In this document: positions 24,677 to 34,081 of the stretch, piece after piece
How positions within the stretch are numbered: position 1 is the first letter of the stretch
Layout of the letters: every line of letters begins with the position of its first letter
From: Rhodococcus erythropolis NBRC 15567
GTDB taxonomy: Bacteria > Actinomycetota > Actinomycetes > Mycobacteriales > Mycobacteriaceae
Assembly (NCBI RefSeq): GCF_001552595.1
Contig: NZ_BCRM01000001.1
Span: 1,178,001 to 1,242,000, forward strand
Direction of reading: 5' to 3'
Length of the DNA stretch: 64,000 nt
The notes under the pieces: generated by a model
Database searches by the model: none
The model's input: the letters and a program-made list of their open reading frames with translations, nothing else
Told to the model about the DNA's origin: nothing
Position numbers and translations under genes: made by a program

Positions 24677-25642
24677 ATGAGCCCCGACTCCAGCGGTGTG
24701 GACGGTCGGGTTCCTGACCTGCCGACCCCGTCGACCAGAATTTCCGTCACCGAGGACTATGCGGCCGAGATCGACGAGCTCTCGAGTCTCAAGCACAAGC
24801 TCGGCGGACTCGAGCCCTCAGAGTTCGCGGATGCCTGGAAGCAGGGCTATCCGTACGAGAAGAAGATGTCGCGCCGCGAGTACGAGCGGAAGAAGCGGCG
24901 TCTGCAGATCGAGTTGCTCAAGCTGCAGCTGTGGGTCAAGGAAACCGGGCAGAAAGTGCTCATTATCTTCGAAGGTCGCGATGCTGCCGGTAAGGGCGGG
25001 TCGATCAAGAGGTTCACCGAGCATCTCAATCCTCGTGGTGCCCGGGTCGTCGCGCTCGAGAAGCCCACAGACATCGAGCGAACGCAGTGGTACTTCCAGA
25101 GGTATGTCGCACACCTACCCAGCGGCGGCGAGATCGTGATGATGGACCGGTCCTGGTACAACCGCGCCGGTGTCGAACGAGTGATGGGTTACTGCACGCC
25201 GACTCAGTACCTCGAGTTCATGAGAGAGACCCCGGACTTCGAGCGGATGCTCGTCAACTCCGGGATCCATCTGCACAAGCTGTGGTTCTCGGTCAGCCGG
25301 GAAGAGCAGTTGGCGCGATTCGCAGCCCGTCGAACAGACCCGGTGCGTCAGTGGAAGCTCTCACCGACTGATCTGGCTTCGCTCGACAAGTGGGACGACT
25401 ACACGCAGGCCAAGGAAGCGATGTTCTTCTACACCGATACCGGGGATGCGCCCTGGACGGTGATCAAGAGCAACGACAAGAAGCGCGCCCGCCTCGAAGC
25501 GATGCGTCACGTGCTCGCCAGCTTCGACTATCCCAACAAGGATCACCGGGCAGTCGGTACTCCGGATCCCTTGATCGTCGGGCCTGCTTCGGCCGTATTC
25601 GAAGAGGGCGAGCACGTGAACGTGGAGTTGCCTCAGCTCTAG
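24677..25642 (+). CDS. ppk2: Polyphosphate kinase 2 (PPK2, single-domain class)
   Basis: A 321-residue PPK2 enzyme that transfers phosphate between polyphosphate and nucleotides. Walker A is FEGRDAAGKGGSIKRFTEHL, Walker B lies in EIVMMDRSWYNRAGVERVMG, and the lid region has RFAARRTDPVRQWKLSPTD. The single-domain length fits class I PPK2, which usually phosphorylates nucleoside diphosphates; the exact nucleotide preference cannot be read. AGGGAG lies upstream of the chosen ATG. It is divergent from the large membrane protein and ends 13 bp before a convergent aldo/keto reductase. Cytoplasmic. Confidence 0.93.
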   Translation: MSPDSSGVDGRVPDLPTPSTRISVTEDYAAEIDELSSLKHKLGGLEPSEFADAWKQGYPYEKKMSRREYERKKRRLQIELLKLQLWVKETGQKVLIIFEGRDAAGKGGSIKRFTEHLNPRGARVVALEKPTDIERTQWYFQRYVAHLPSGGEIVMMDRSWYNRAGVERVMGYCTPTQYLEFMRETPDFERMLVNSGIHLHKLWFSVSREEQLARFAARRTDPVRQWKLSPTDLASLDKWDDYTQAKEAMFFYTDTGDAPWTVIKSNDKKRARLEAMRHVLASFDYPNKDHRAVGTPDPLIVGPASAVFEEGEHVNVELPQL

Positions 25643-25655
25643 CGCAGGTGATCGC

Positions 25656-26687
25656 TCAGATCGAACTGGCCTCTGCCCACAGATTGATGCCGCTGTCCTT
25701 TGCGTGCTGATCTATGGAGGCCAGTTCGGCTGTGCTGAATTCGAGATTGTCGAGCGCGCCGACGTTGGCTTCGAGTTGGGCGACGCTGGATGCACCGATC
25801 AATACCGAGGTGACCCGCGAATCGCGGAGTGCCCAACTCAGTGCCAGCTGAGCCAGCGACTGGCCGCGGTCTGCCGCGATGTCGTTGAGCGCGCGGATGT
25901 GGGTGAGAGCGTCGTCGGTCAACCACGACGGATCGAGTGACTTACCTTGGGCGGCGCGAGAATTCTCGGGGACGCCGTTCAGATACCGGTCGGTGAGCAT
26001 GCCTTGCGCGAGCGGCGAGAACGCGATGACGCCCACTCCGAGATCGTCGACAGCCGAAAGCAGGTCCTGCTCGATCCACCGATTCAGCATCGAATAGCTC
26101 GGCTGGTGGATCAACAAAGGGACCCCCGCAGCGGCGAGCAGTGCGGCGATTTCACGGGTGCGCTCCGGCGAATACGAACTGATACCCGCGTACAGCGCCT
26201 TGCCCTGCTGAACGGCACTGATCAGCGCGCCTGCGGTCTCGTCGATCGGAGTCTCGGCGTCGGGGCGATGGCTGTAGAAGATGTCGACGTAATCGACTCC
26301 GAGTCGGCCGAGCGACTGGTCGAGGGATGACAGCAAGTACTTGCGGGAACCGCCGAACCCGTAAGGACCGGGCCACATGTCCCACCCGGCCTTCGACGAG
26401 ATGACCAACTCCTCGCGGTACGAAGGGAAATCCTCACGCAGGATCCTGCCGAAGTTCGTCTCGGCGCTTCCGTACGGCGGCCCGTAGTTGTTGGCCAGAT
26501 CGAAGTGCGTGATTCCGAGATCGAATGCCCGCCGCAGGACTGCGCGCTGGTTCTCGATCGGTACGTCGTCGCCGAAGTTGTGCCAGAGCCCGAGCGAGAT
26601 CGCCGGGAGTTTGAGACCGCTCCGACCGGTTCGGCGGTAGGGCATGGCTTCGTAGCGGTCCTGCGCGGCGACGTACTGATCGGACAT
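25656..26687 (-). CDS. Aldo/keto reductase (YghZ/GAP reductase-like)
   Basis: A 343-residue NADPH-dependent aldo/keto reductase of the YghZ/Kv-beta-like branch. The barrel start RRTGRSGLKLPAISLGLWHN and the family landmarks FDLANNYGPPYGSAETNFG and DYVDIFYSHRPD supply the Asp, Tyr and His of the catalytic set, with the Lys in VISSKAGW. YghZ-type enzymes reduce L-glyceraldehyde 3-phosphate and methylglyoxal; the real substrate here is unknown. The start was placed at the ATG at 26687; the frame is open to 26720. Confidence 0.9.
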   Translation of the reverse strand: MSDQYVAAQDRYEAMPYRRTGRSGLKLPAISLGLWHNFGDDVPIENQRAVLRRAFDLGITHFDLANNYGPPYGSAETNFGRILREDFPSYREELVISSKAGWDMWPGPYGFGGSRKYLLSSLDQSLGRLGVDYVDIFYSHRPDAETPIDETAGALISAVQQGKALYAGISSYSPERTREIAALLAAAGVPLLIHQPSYSMLNRWIEQDLLSAVDDLGVGVIAFSPLAQGMLTDRYLNGVPENSRAAQGKSLDPSWLTDDALTHIRALNDIAADRGQSLAQLALSWALRDSRVTSVLIGASSVAQLEANVGALDNLEFSTAELASIDQHAKDSGINLWAEASSI

Positions 26688-27005
26688 GGTGCCTGCCTTC
26701 ACATCGTTGTGGTTGAGCATTTACTCCCGACCATTATCGCCGACGGCATTCAGCTGTGCTGAACACTCGGGCGACCCGTACGAAAATGCTTGCGGGTTAA
26801 AGCAATTCGATCGCTCTTCTGGACCGACGTTCAGGTTCGAGTCACAGTGCCGGGCGGCGGTGACGTCGACCACGTCTGGGTTCGCATCTAAGGGAACAGT
26901 AAGGAATCGCGGTTACCATGGTCACAGTCGATCGGCGATACCGATCGCCGATTCGCTTCGAACATGTTGCCCAGCAGCCGGATCCGGGGTCCGGCGAGGA
27001 GATCT
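26688..27005. promoter_or_regulatory. 318-bp divergent intergenic region
   Basis: The region separates the aldo/keto reductase from the SulP-carbonic anhydrase gene and must hold both promoters. A near-perfect palindrome centred on CCATGG (GTTACCATGGTCAC, 26912-26925) and a hairpin with 9-nt arms ATCGGCGAT/ATCGCCGAT (26931-26952) lie in the SulP leader. I see no gene and no tRNA in it. Confidence 0.5.
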
Positions 27006-29282
27006 ATGTCGACGCAGTCCGTAGTGCACGCACAATCATCCGCAGACGAAGCCGTCGTGGGGGATTCGTCTCCGCCGGGTGGTGGAAGCCGGCATTATCT
27101 CGAGCAACTGATCAGATACGACGTGCCGGCGTCGCTGGTCGTCTTCCTGGTGGCGCTTCCCTTGTCCTTGGGAATTGCGATCGCCTCCGGGGCGCCGATC
27201 ATGGCAGGTCTGATCGCCGCGATCGTCGGCGGAGTAGTGGCCGGAGCGGTGGGAGGTTCACCGCTGCAAGTCAGTGGTCCCGCAGCCGGTCTGACCGTGG
27301 TGGTCGCCGAACTGATCGGCAAGTTCGGGTGGAAAGTCACCTGCCTGATCACCGTCGGCGCCGGAATTTTGCAGATTGTGTTCGGGCTCAGCCGAATTGC
27401 CCGTGCGGCACTGGCTATTGCGCCGGTGGTGGTGCATGCGATGCTCGCCGGTATCGGCATCACCATTGCGCTACAACAGGTTCACGTGTTGCTAGGCGGA
27501 AGCTCGGCCAGTTCGGCGCTGGACAATCTACGGCAGTTGCCCGCACAGATCGGTGCCCTGCACGTCGAGGACTTGATGATCGGACTCGTTGTCATCGCCA
27601 CTCTTCTCGGGTGGCGCTATCTCCCCGCGGGCGTCCGGAAGGTGCCTGCGGCATTGGTCGGCATCGTATTGGCAACTCTCGCTTCGCTCCTGCTGCCGAT
27701 CGACGTCGAACGTATTGCTCTCGACGGATCTTTGTTGGACTCGATCGGACTTCCCGCTCTGCCGGACGGCCAGTGGCTCGGCGTCGCAACCGGCATCCTG
27801 ACCATCGCACTGATCGCCAGCGTCGAGAGTCTGCTCTCGGCTGTGGCTGTGGACAAGATGCACTCGGGCCCGCGCTCGAACTTCGATCGTGAGATGCTCG
27901 GCCAAGGTACTGCGAACATGGTGTCCGGGGCGATCGGCGGCCTGCCCGTCACGGGTGTGATCGTACGCAGCGCCACCAATGTCGAAGCCGGGGCGAAATC
28001 CCGTGCGTCGTCGATCATGCACGGCCTGTGGATCCTGCTGTTCTCGGCCGCGCTGGCCGGGTTGGTGCAGCAGATTCCGAAGTCTGCGCTTGCCGGACTG
28101 TTGATCGTCATCGGTATTCAACTGGTCAAGCTGGCGCACATTCGGTTGGCGCGACGCACCGGTGATCTGTGGGTGTACGGCATCACGGTGGTCGGCGTCG
28201 TGTTCTTGAACCTGCTCGAGGGCGTGCTGATCGGATTGGCGTTGGCGATCGCCCTCCTGGTGTGGCGTGTCATCCGTGCGTCGGTCACGGCAGAAGAGTT
28301 GGGTGACAAGGATTCCGGGAAGTGGCGGGTGCTGGTCGAAGGGTCGTGCACCTTCCTGGTGCTGCCCAAGCTCACCTCGGTACTCGCCGGCATCCCGCCG
28401 CGGTCGGACGTCACCGTCGAGTTGTCCGTCGACTTCCTCGACCATGCCGTCTTCGACGTCATCGAAGAGTGGGCGAGGCAGTACGAGTTGGCAGGTGGTT
28501 CGGTGATCATCGACGAAGTTGGCTCGGTGAGTATGGAGAGCGCGACCACCGGTCCGCCGAAGCGCGGCGCCGCAGTCACCGACCTGCGCGGATTGCTCGC
28601 TCCGTGGGGTAGTTGGCAACCACAGGCTTCGGGAAGGAATCTGAGCAGCCCGCCAGCCTTGCGACCCATTCTCGACGGGGTGTCCAACTATCATCGCCAT
28701 CGCGCCGAAGCGATACGGCCGCACATGGATCAGTTGCGCGACGGCCAGAATCCCGACTCTCTTTTCCTTACCTGCGCAGATTCGCGAGTGGTGCCGAACA
28801 TCATCACGAGCAGTGGCCCAGGTGACCTGTTCACTGTGCGCAACGTCGGAAACTTGGTTCCTGCCGGCGGCCGCGATACGTCGGTGGAAGCGGCACTGGC
28901 CTTCGGGATCGACGAGTTGGGTGTCAGTTCGGTGATCGTGTGCGGACATTCGGGCTGCGGAGCGATGCAAGCACTCCTGACGAACAGTTCGTCGGAATCG
29001 GGAGTTGTCGGGGAATGGCTGCGGCATGCGGAGACGAGTCTGCAGGCGTACACGAGTGGCCATCCGGTCGCGCGTGCTGCGGCCGAGGCAGGTTTCTCGG
29101 AGGTCGATCAGCTCGGAATGGTCAATGTTGCAGTCCAATTGCAGACTCTCGAACGCCATCCTCTGGTGGGTCAGGCCCGTGTGGATGGTCGCCTGCGTAT
29201 CGCCGGACTGTTCTTCGACATCGGCTCGGCTCGGGTCATCGAAGTGACAGCGTCAGGGATCGGCGAGTTGATCGAGACCTGA
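27006..29282 (+). CDS. SulP-family anion transporter fused to a beta-carbonic anhydrase
   Basis: A 758-residue fusion. The first 450 or so residues form a SulP transporter (YDVPASLVVFLVALPLSLGI, GGSPLQVSGPAAGLTVVVAE, ten or more membrane segments), followed by a STAS-like region (VTVELSVDFLDHAVFDVIEE). The C-terminal part, from about residue 545, is a beta-carbonic anhydrase with its zinc ligands in place: Cys590-Asp592-Arg594 in TCADSRVV, and His648 and Cys651 in CGHSGCG. The fusion suggests bicarbonate transport coupled to CO2/bicarbonate interconversion. The ATG at 27006 has GAGGAG upstream. It ends 6 bp before the convergent prrB-like gene. Confidence 0.93.
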   Translation: MSTQSVVHAQSSADEAVVGDSSPPGGGSRHYLEQLIRYDVPASLVVFLVALPLSLGIAIASGAPIMAGLIAAIVGGVVAGAVGGSPLQVSGPAAGLTVVVAELIGKFGWKVTCLITVGAGILQIVFGLSRIARAALAIAPVVVHAMLAGIGITIALQQVHVLLGGSSASSALDNLRQLPAQIGALHVEDLMIGLVVIATLLGWRYLPAGVRKVPAALVGIVLATLASLLLPIDVERIALDGSLLDSIGLPALPDGQWLGVATGILTIALIASVESLLSAVAVDKMHSGPRSNFDREMLGQGTANMVSGAIGGLPVTGVIVRSATNVEAGAKSRASSIMHGLWILLFSAALAGLVQQIPKSALAGLLIVIGIQLVKLAHIRLARRTGDLWVYGITVVGVVFLNLLEGVLIGLALAIALLVWRVIRASVTAEELGDKDSGKWRVLVEGSCTFLVLPKLTSVLAGIPPRSDVTVELSVDFLDHAVFDVIEEWARQYELAGGSVIIDEVGSVSMESATTGPPKRGAAVTDLRGLLAPWGSWQPQASGRNLSSPPALRPILDGVSNYHRHRAEAIRPHMDQLRDGQNPDSLFLTCADSRVVPNIITSSGPGDLFTVRNVGNLVPAGGRDTSVEAALAFGIDELGVSSVIVCGHSGCGAMQALLTNSSSESGVVGEWLRHAETSLQAYTSGHPVARAAAEAGFSEVDQLGMVNVAVQLQTLERHPLVGQARVDGRLRIAGLFFDIGSARVIEVTASGIGELIET

Positions 29283-29287
29283 AGGCG

Positions 29288-30631
29288 CTATTCGGGTCCG
29301 GGCTGATCCCTGAGTTCGACCAGCAGGCGAGCCCCGCCGAGCGGACTGTCGTGAAATGTCGTGCGTCCGCCGTGCAGGGCCGCCTGCTGCGCCACCAGCG
29401 CCAGGCCCAAACCGGAACCCGTCTTGCCTGCCGTCGATCCGCGAGTGAAGCGTTCGAAGACGCTCGAGCGTTCCTCGGCCGGTATTCCGCAACCGTTGTC
29501 GTCGATCGTGATCGTGACGGTGTCCGGTGAATCGACCGGGCGCGCGAGGGTGATGCGCACCGTGCTCGCGCCGCCGTGGCGGACTGCATTGGTGATCGCG
29601 TTGTCGAGGATCAACCGGATTCCACCGGGAAGGGCCCGGATGCAATAGGGGAGTGGGGAATCCACCGTGACGACACTGACATCGACGCTCGGGTGGTGGC
29701 GTCGTGCATCGTCGGCCGCGATGTCGCATACCTCGGTCAAATCGGTGTCCTTGAAGTCCTCAGCCGTCGACAACTCGCCCTTCGCCAGTCGCTCCAGGTC
29801 CCGGAGAGTCGATTCGACGCGGCCCTGTGCGCGGGCCAGATCTGTGAGGATCTCACGTCGCTGCTCGTGGTCGAGATCGTGAATGGACAACACTTCGATG
29901 TCGGTTCGCATCGCCGTCAACGGAGTTCGGAGTTCGTGAGCCGAGGCGGAAGCAAAGTCCCGAGCGGCAGCAAGGGCCGAGTTGGTCGCGGCCTGTGCCC
30001 GGGCGACGTCGCTGAGCATCGATTCTGCTGCTGCGGCAAGCTCGTCCGCTTCACGGATGCCGGAAACCTCGGTGGCGAGATCGGGATCTCGCCTGGCGAT
30101 CCGGCGGGTCAATTCCACGAGTGGGCGCACCGCCGGGCCACCGAACAACCATCCCAACGCGGCTGCGGCCGCTACGGCTCCGACGCCGAAGAACGCAACC
30201 TGACGCTGTTGGTCGACCGTGATGTCCCGCGCCTCGGCATAGGGAACCGCCAGCGAGACCAGAGCATTGATTCCGTCGGCCTCGGCGGTGTAAGCCCGGT
30301 ACTTCGTACCGTCCACGTCGACGGTCGCCGAGCCGACCGGTAATTCGGGCAGTCGCGTCGGGGTACTGGATTTGACGGTTCCGTCGGTGTCGGAGCGGAT
30401 GGTCACGGAGAACGCTCCGCCGTCTCCGAATGCGCCAAGAAAAGGTCCCGCTGTTGCCGCATTGGCCACGATGACCGTCGATGCCGTCTCCAAGCGACGG
30501 TCCAACTGCGCCAGATTGTTTCGTGCGATAGCCAGTGCAACGACCACGCCGAGTGCGATGACGATGAACGTCGCCCCCAGTGCCGCGGCCGCGGCAACGC
30601 GAGTTCGTAGTGAGAAGCGGCGACGCTTCAC
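29288..30631 (-). CDS. prrB: Sensor histidine kinase, PrrB-like
   Basis: A 447-residue membrane sensor kinase. The N-terminal helix ([24 protein letters not shown]), an extracytoplasmic domain of about 110 residues, a second helix ([21 protein letters not shown]), a HAMP-type linker, the H-box [20 protein letters not shown], and the ATPase motifs [20 protein letters not shown] and [12 protein letters not shown] are visible. The GTG start overlaps the regulator's stop by 4 nt. Pairing with a PrrA-like regulator and similar domain layout support PrrB, an essential or growth-linked kinase in mycobacteria. Confidence 0.88.
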   Translation of the reverse strand: MKRRRFSLRTRVAAAAALGATFIVIALGVVVALAIARNNLAQLDRRLETASTVIVANAATAGPFLGAFGDGGAFSVTIRSDTDGTVKSSTPTRLPELPVGSATVDVDGTKYRAYTAEADGINALVSLAVPYAEARDITVDQQRQVAFFGVGAVAAAAALGWLFGGPAVRPLVELTRRIARRDPDLATEVSGIREADELAAAAESMLSDVARAQAATNSALAAARDFASASAHELRTPLTAMRTDIEVLSIHDLDHEQRREILTDLARAQGRVESTLRDLERLAKGELSTAEDFKDTDLTEVCDIAADDARRHHPSVDVSVVTVDSPLPYCIRALPGGIRLILDNAITNAVRHGGASTVRITLARPVDSPDTVTITIDDNGCGIPAEERSSVFERFTRGSTAGKTGSGLGLALVAQQAALHGGRTTFHDSPLGGARLLVELRDQPGPE

Positions 30632-31332
30632 GGGTTCTCCCGAAGCACGAACCCGACGCCGCGAACGGTATGCAGCAGACGAGGTGAACCGCCGGATTCG
30701 AACTTTCGACGCAGGTAGCCGATGAAGACGTCCACGACGTTGGTGTCGGCGACGAAGTCGTAGCCCCACACGAGTTCGAGGAGACGTTCGCGAGTAAGCA
30801 CGATGCCGGAATTGTGAGCGAGCACTTCGAGTAGCTCGAATTCACGTTTGGTGAGCGGTACTTCCTTGCCGTCGACGCGAACCCGGCGGCCGGAGAGGTC
30901 GATGTCGAGGTTGCCGACCCGCAGGGTGTTCGTTCCCTCGGAGTGATCGCCGGCCGGAGTGTTGCTGCGACGGAGCATTGCGCGGATCCGGGCAACCAGT
31001 TCGGCGAGGACAAACGGTTTGACCATGTAGTCGTCTGCGCCGGATTCGAGCCCGGCGATGCGATCGTCGACCGAGTTGCGTGCGCTGAGCACGCAGATCG
31101 GGATTTCGTTGCCGGCGGCACGAAGCGCCGTCACCACACCGGTGCCGTCGAGCACCGGCATGTTGATGTCGAGGACTACCGCGTCCGGTCGCTTGTCGGA
31201 GATCACTCGGAGCGCGTCGGCGCCGTCCACTGCCGTCAGTACGGTGAATCCCGAGAGCCGCAATCCGCGTTCGAGTGAGGTCAGGACGTCTGCGTCGTCG
31301 TCGACTACGAGGATTTTCGGTATCTCGGTCAC
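30628..31332 (-). CDS. prrA: OmpR-family response regulator, PrrA-like
   Basis: A 234-residue response regulator that closely follows mycobacterial PrrA as I remember it: [60 protein letters not shown], and the DNA-binding end [20 protein letters not shown] with [13 protein letters not shown]. The phosphoacceptor Asp is in VVLDINMP. In mycobacteria PrrAB links respiration, nitrogen and early intracellular growth. Here it sits next to the SulP-carbonic anhydrase gene, convergently, without evidence for joint control. Confidence 0.92.
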   Translation of the reverse strand: MTEIPKILVVDDDADVLTSLERGLRLSGFTVLTAVDGADALRVISDKRPDAVVLDINMPVLDGTGVVTALRAAGNEIPICVLSARNSVDDRIAGLESGADDYMVKPFVLAELVARIRAMLRRSNTPAGDHSEGTNTLRVGNLDIDLSGRRVRVDGKEVPLTKREFELLEVLAHNSGIVLTRERLLELVWGYDFVADTNVVDVFIGYLRRKFESGGSPRLLHTVRGVGFVLRENP

Positions 31333-31372
31333 AGCCCCATTGTGCCTTGCCTGGTACGTCGGGTTTCGCCGA

Positions 31373-31954
31373 TCAGACCGGCAAGTCGGTACCGTCCGGA
31401 CGCAGACCGGCCATGAACACCGCGACCAACCGCGGGACCAGGTTCGGCATGGCCTCGTCGGACAATTCGATTTGCGGACGCGTCAGTTTGGCCAGAGCCA
31501 TGACGAATTCGAGCGGTTGCAGATCGGCGCGAACCAGTCCGGCGCTCTGAGCGGCGCCGATCGTCGCGGTCATCTTCGATTTCGTCACCTCACGCACCGC
31601 CAGAACTTCGGGCGCCAGCTCGGTGAAACTGCGTTCCACCAGTGCAGGAATGAGCGCACCCAGGCGCAGTTCCACGAGGCGGTCCACCAGCGTGTGCCAC
31701 GCGTTTGTGGGATCGGTGGACATTGCCGTGAGTGCGATGTCGGCAGCCTCGCGAACATCGGTCAGTGTTGCGACGGCGACGGCGGTCACGAGGTCCTCGC
31801 GCGTCGGAAAGTTCCGATACAGCGTGGCGATGCCCACTTTCGCGAGTTCTGCGACTGCGTCGAGGGGCGCGTCGTGCCCGCGCTCGGTGAACACCGCTCG
31901 TGCGGCGTCGACTATTGCGTTTCTGCGTTCACGTGCATCGGCTCGCACATTCAC
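31373..31954 (-). CDS. TetR family transcriptional regulator
   Basis: A 193-residue TetR-type repressor. The HTH is at the N-terminus ([40 protein letters not shown], about residues 13-58), followed by an all-helical ligand domain. It is divergent from a membrane permease-like gene, and the space between holds TTCCAC/GTGGAG inverted and direct half-sites. It likely represses that gene and itself. The inducer is unknown. Confidence 0.9.
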   Translation of the reverse strand: MNVRADARERRNAIVDAARAVFTERGHDAPLDAVAELAKVGIATLYRNFPTREDLVTAVAVATLTDVREAADIALTAMSTDPTNAWHTLVDRLVELRLGALIPALVERSFTELAPEVLAVREVTKSKMTATIGAAQSAGLVRADLQPLEFVMALAKLTRPQIELSDEAMPNLVPRLVAVFMAGLRPDGTDLPV

Positions 31955-31991
31955 CTCCGGTATTGACAGTTCATCATAACCGGAGGAATAT

Positions 31992-32022
31992 CTTCCACAA
32001 ATAGTGGAGGAAAAACTTCCAC
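31992..32022. promoter_or_regulatory. Triple half-site operator between TetR and permease-like genes
   Basis: TTCCAC (31993-31998), GTGGAG (32004-32009) and TTCCAC (32017-32022) form two overlapping dyads close to the start codon of the rightward gene. The arrangement fits a TetR operator that blocks transcription. Confidence 0.6.
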
Positions 32023-32037
32023 TTAGGGAAGGTAGTT

Positions 32038-33033
32038 ATGAACGCCGAAGTTGAAGCACGGGACCGCAAGAAGTTGGTGGCTGTGGTGTTGGGCTTGTCC
32101 GCCGTGATCGGGCTGATGCTGCTTGCCTTCGTACTGCCCTCGGTCAACAGTGGCCCGCACGAACTGAAGTTGGGCATCACCGGTCCAGCTCCGGCAACCG
32201 AACAGATCAGCACCTCGCTCGAGGCGAGTAAGCAAGGCGCCTTCGATACTCGAGAATTCGCTGACGCCGACGCCCTGCGTGACGCGATTCGGAATCGCGA
32301 CGTGGTCGGCGGAATCGCCGTTGATGCCAACGGTCCTCACGTGTTGATCGCGACTGCAGGCGGAACCCCGATCGCCCAGACCCTGACCGGGGTGGCCAAC
32401 GGCCTCTCGGAGGCCTCGGGGGCAAAGGTGCCCGTCGAAGACGTTGTGCCGCTGACTGCGGACGACCCGACCGGTGCTGGGCTCACGGCATTGGCCTTGC
32501 CCTTGGTGTTCGGCGGAATCATGCCTGCTGTTGTTCTCGTGCAACTGTTTCCGCGGAGCATTGTCAAGCGAGTGTTGGGCGCTGCCGGCGTCGCGGTTGT
32601 CGCGGGTTTTGCACTGACTGCCATTCTGCAGTTCGGCACCAATAGTCTTGACGGAAACTACCTGCTCACTGCGCTCGCACTCACCATGGGCATGTCGGCC
32701 ATCTCGTTGCCCATTCTGGGACTTGAATCCCTGCTCGGGATGAAGGGATTCGCGTTGGGCGCCGTCACGATGATGTTCATCGGAAACCCACTCTCGGGTA
32801 TGGCGACAACTGCCGCGTGGTTGCCCGCGGGTTGGGGCGCTTTGGGGCAGCTGCTCCCACCCGGCGCCGCAGGAGCATCCGTCCGTTCGATGGCGTTCTT
32901 CGACGGCCATGGCGCCGCCACGCCACTTCTGGTGCTGGTGTGCTGGATTGCTGTCGGGATCGCGCTGTGCGTCGCCGCCGGCCGGAAGAAGGCGTCGACC
33001 CCCGTGGTCGAACCCGAGGCTGCGCTGGTCTAG
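32038..33033 (+). CDS. ABC-2/YhgE-like membrane permease
   Basis: A 331-residue membrane protein with one N-terminal helix (LVAVVLGLSAVIGLMLLAFV), an extracytoplasmic region of about 110 residues (residues 38-150, with SLEASKQGAFDTREFADADA), then about five to six helices. The layout resembles YhgE/Pip and ABC-2-type permeases that work in export. No ATPase gene is adjacent. AGGGAAGG precedes the ATG. The divergent TetR gene and the operator suggest induction by a toxic compound. It overlaps the convergent DUF952 gene by 4 bp. Substrate unknown. Confidence 0.7.
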   Translation: MNAEVEARDRKKLVAVVLGLSAVIGLMLLAFVLPSVNSGPHELKLGITGPAPATEQISTSLEASKQGAFDTREFADADALRDAIRNRDVVGGIAVDANGPHVLIATAGGTPIAQTLTGVANGLSEASGAKVPVEDVVPLTADDPTGAGLTALALPLVFGGIMPAVVLVQLFPRSIVKRVLGAAGVAVVAGFALTAILQFGTNSLDGNYLLTALALTMGMSAISLPILGLESLLGMKGFALGAVTMMFIGNPLSGMATTAAWLPAGWGALGQLLPPGAAGASVRSMAFFDGHGAATPLLVLVCWIAVGIALCVAAGRKKASTPVVEPEAALV

Positions 33034-33407
33034 CCGGCGGGGCTTGCGTACGGGGTCAGGTCGGGAATCGGCCAGGCCCCGTCAACGCGTTCCACGACCA
33101 GTTCGACGACCACGGTGTCCTCGTCCATCGGTAGAGGTCGGAGGATTCGGGGCTTTCCCGCCTCCCATTCGACGTTGATGCCCGCGGAGGTCAGAGCGTC
33201 CTGGTCGATGACGGCGACGATCAGTGGCAACGTGAGGTCGCCGAACACCAGATCGAGCACCGAATCGAGCGCGTCCGGGGTGGTTGCGCGAATGAATCCC
33301 GCCTCGTCGTAACTGATTCCGCGCGTCGAGACCTCGTACTCACCGAAACGCTTGCATGCTTCCCAGTCGTCGGCGATGGCGACGTGGACGAGTCGTTGTC
33401 CGGTCAT
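33030..33407 (-). CDS. DUF952 family protein
   Basis: A 125-residue soluble protein that fits DUF952: LVHVAIADDWEACKRFGEYE, STRGISYDEAGFIRAT, then PLIVAVIDQDALTSAGINVE and a final ILRPLPMDEDTVVVE. The family is often found as a small stand-alone protein and has no established function. The ATG is 76 bp from the divergent TetR start, with a dyad between them, so the two may be co-regulated. Confidence 0.8.
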   Translation of the reverse strand: MTGQRLVHVAIADDWEACKRFGEYEVSTRGISYDEAGFIRATTPDALDSVLDLVFGDLTLPLIVAVIDQDALTSAGINVEWEAGKPRILRPLPMDEDTVVVELVVERVDGAWPIPDLTPYASPAG

Positions 33408-33432
33408 GCAGTGCTCCTGTAGTGTTCGAAAT

Positions 33433-33454
33433 AATGAAACGTCAACGTAGCATT
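33433..33454. promoter_or_regulatory. Dyad between DUF952 and TetR genes
   Basis: The sequence has the symmetrical blocks AATG, ACGT, ACGT and CATT, centred at 33443.5. It lies between divergent genes, about 30 bp from each start, which is a typical place for an autoregulatory TetR operator. Confidence 0.5.
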
Positions 33455-33483
33455 AATTGAGTGGCACGGTAGTAGGGGACTTG

Positions 33484-34071
33484 ATGGAGCAACCGCGCAG
33501 ACGTGGGAGAACCAGCGACGCGGAGCGAGCTGATCGACGCAACGAGATTCTCGACGTTGCGGTCGACTCGTTTCGAGAAGTCGGGTTCGCTCGAACGACC
33601 ATCGACGCCATTGCCACAGCGGCCGGCGTCGCCAAGCGCACCGTGTACAGCTATTTCGGCGACAAATCCGCGGTCTTTGCTGCTGCTGTTTCGCGTCAGC
33701 ACGCGTATGTCGAGAACGCCGGTGGCGACCAGTCGGACCTGCTCGCCGCTGCAGTGGACATCGTCATCGCCCTGCACAGCGACAACTCGATTGCGCTGCA
33801 CCGCATGATGATCGGCGAGGCCGTGCAGTTCCCGGAACTGGCCGCCGCGTTCTACGAATCCGGCCCGGCCAAGTCGATTGCCTTTCTGGAGAAGATATTG
33901 ATCGATCAGCACGGCCAGAAGGCTGCGCTGTGCGCGGATCAGTTGTACACGTTGCTGCTCGGGGAGGAGCACCGGCAGCGACTGCTCGGGCTCGCTTCCG
34001 AACCGACAACAGAACGAGCTGCGCAACTTGCAGCTCGTGCGGTGGGATGCGTTCTGGGATCTGATCGGTAG
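33484..34071 (+). CDS. TetR family transcriptional regulator
   Basis: A TetR-type regulator of about 195 residues with an Arg-rich start (MEQPRRRGRTSDAERADRRN), a clear HTH (EILDVAVDSFREVGFARTTI, AIATAAGVAKRTVYSYFGDK) and the C-terminal helical domain common in AcrR-like proteins (ALHRMMIGEAVQFPELAAAF). The ATG at 34484-equivalent position 33484 was preferred because AGGGGAC precedes it; the frame stays open to a TTG at 33457. The photolyase gene begins 10 bp downstream on the same strand, so the two may be co-transcribed. Confidence 0.88.
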   Translation: MEQPRRRGRTSDAERADRRNEILDVAVDSFREVGFARTTIDAIATAAGVAKRTVYSYFGDKSAVFAAAVSRQHAYVENAGGDQSDLLAAAVDIVIALHSDNSIALHRMMIGEAVQFPELAAAFYESGPAKSIAFLEKILIDQHGQKAALCADQLYTLLLGEEHRQRLLGLASEPTTERAAQLAARAVGCVLGSDR

Positions 34072-34081
34072 GCTCGACTGG

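Noticed and set aside
26918-27892. A 324-codon plus-strand frame starting at a CCATGG near the SulP gene
   Set aside because: The product is Arg-rich and runs out of frame inside the transporter, so it is a shadow frame.
27528-29159. A 543-codon minus-strand frame opposite the SulP-carbonic anhydrase gene
   Set aside because: It is a mirror of the third-position GC pattern; the plus-strand fusion shows zinc ligands and transporter helices.
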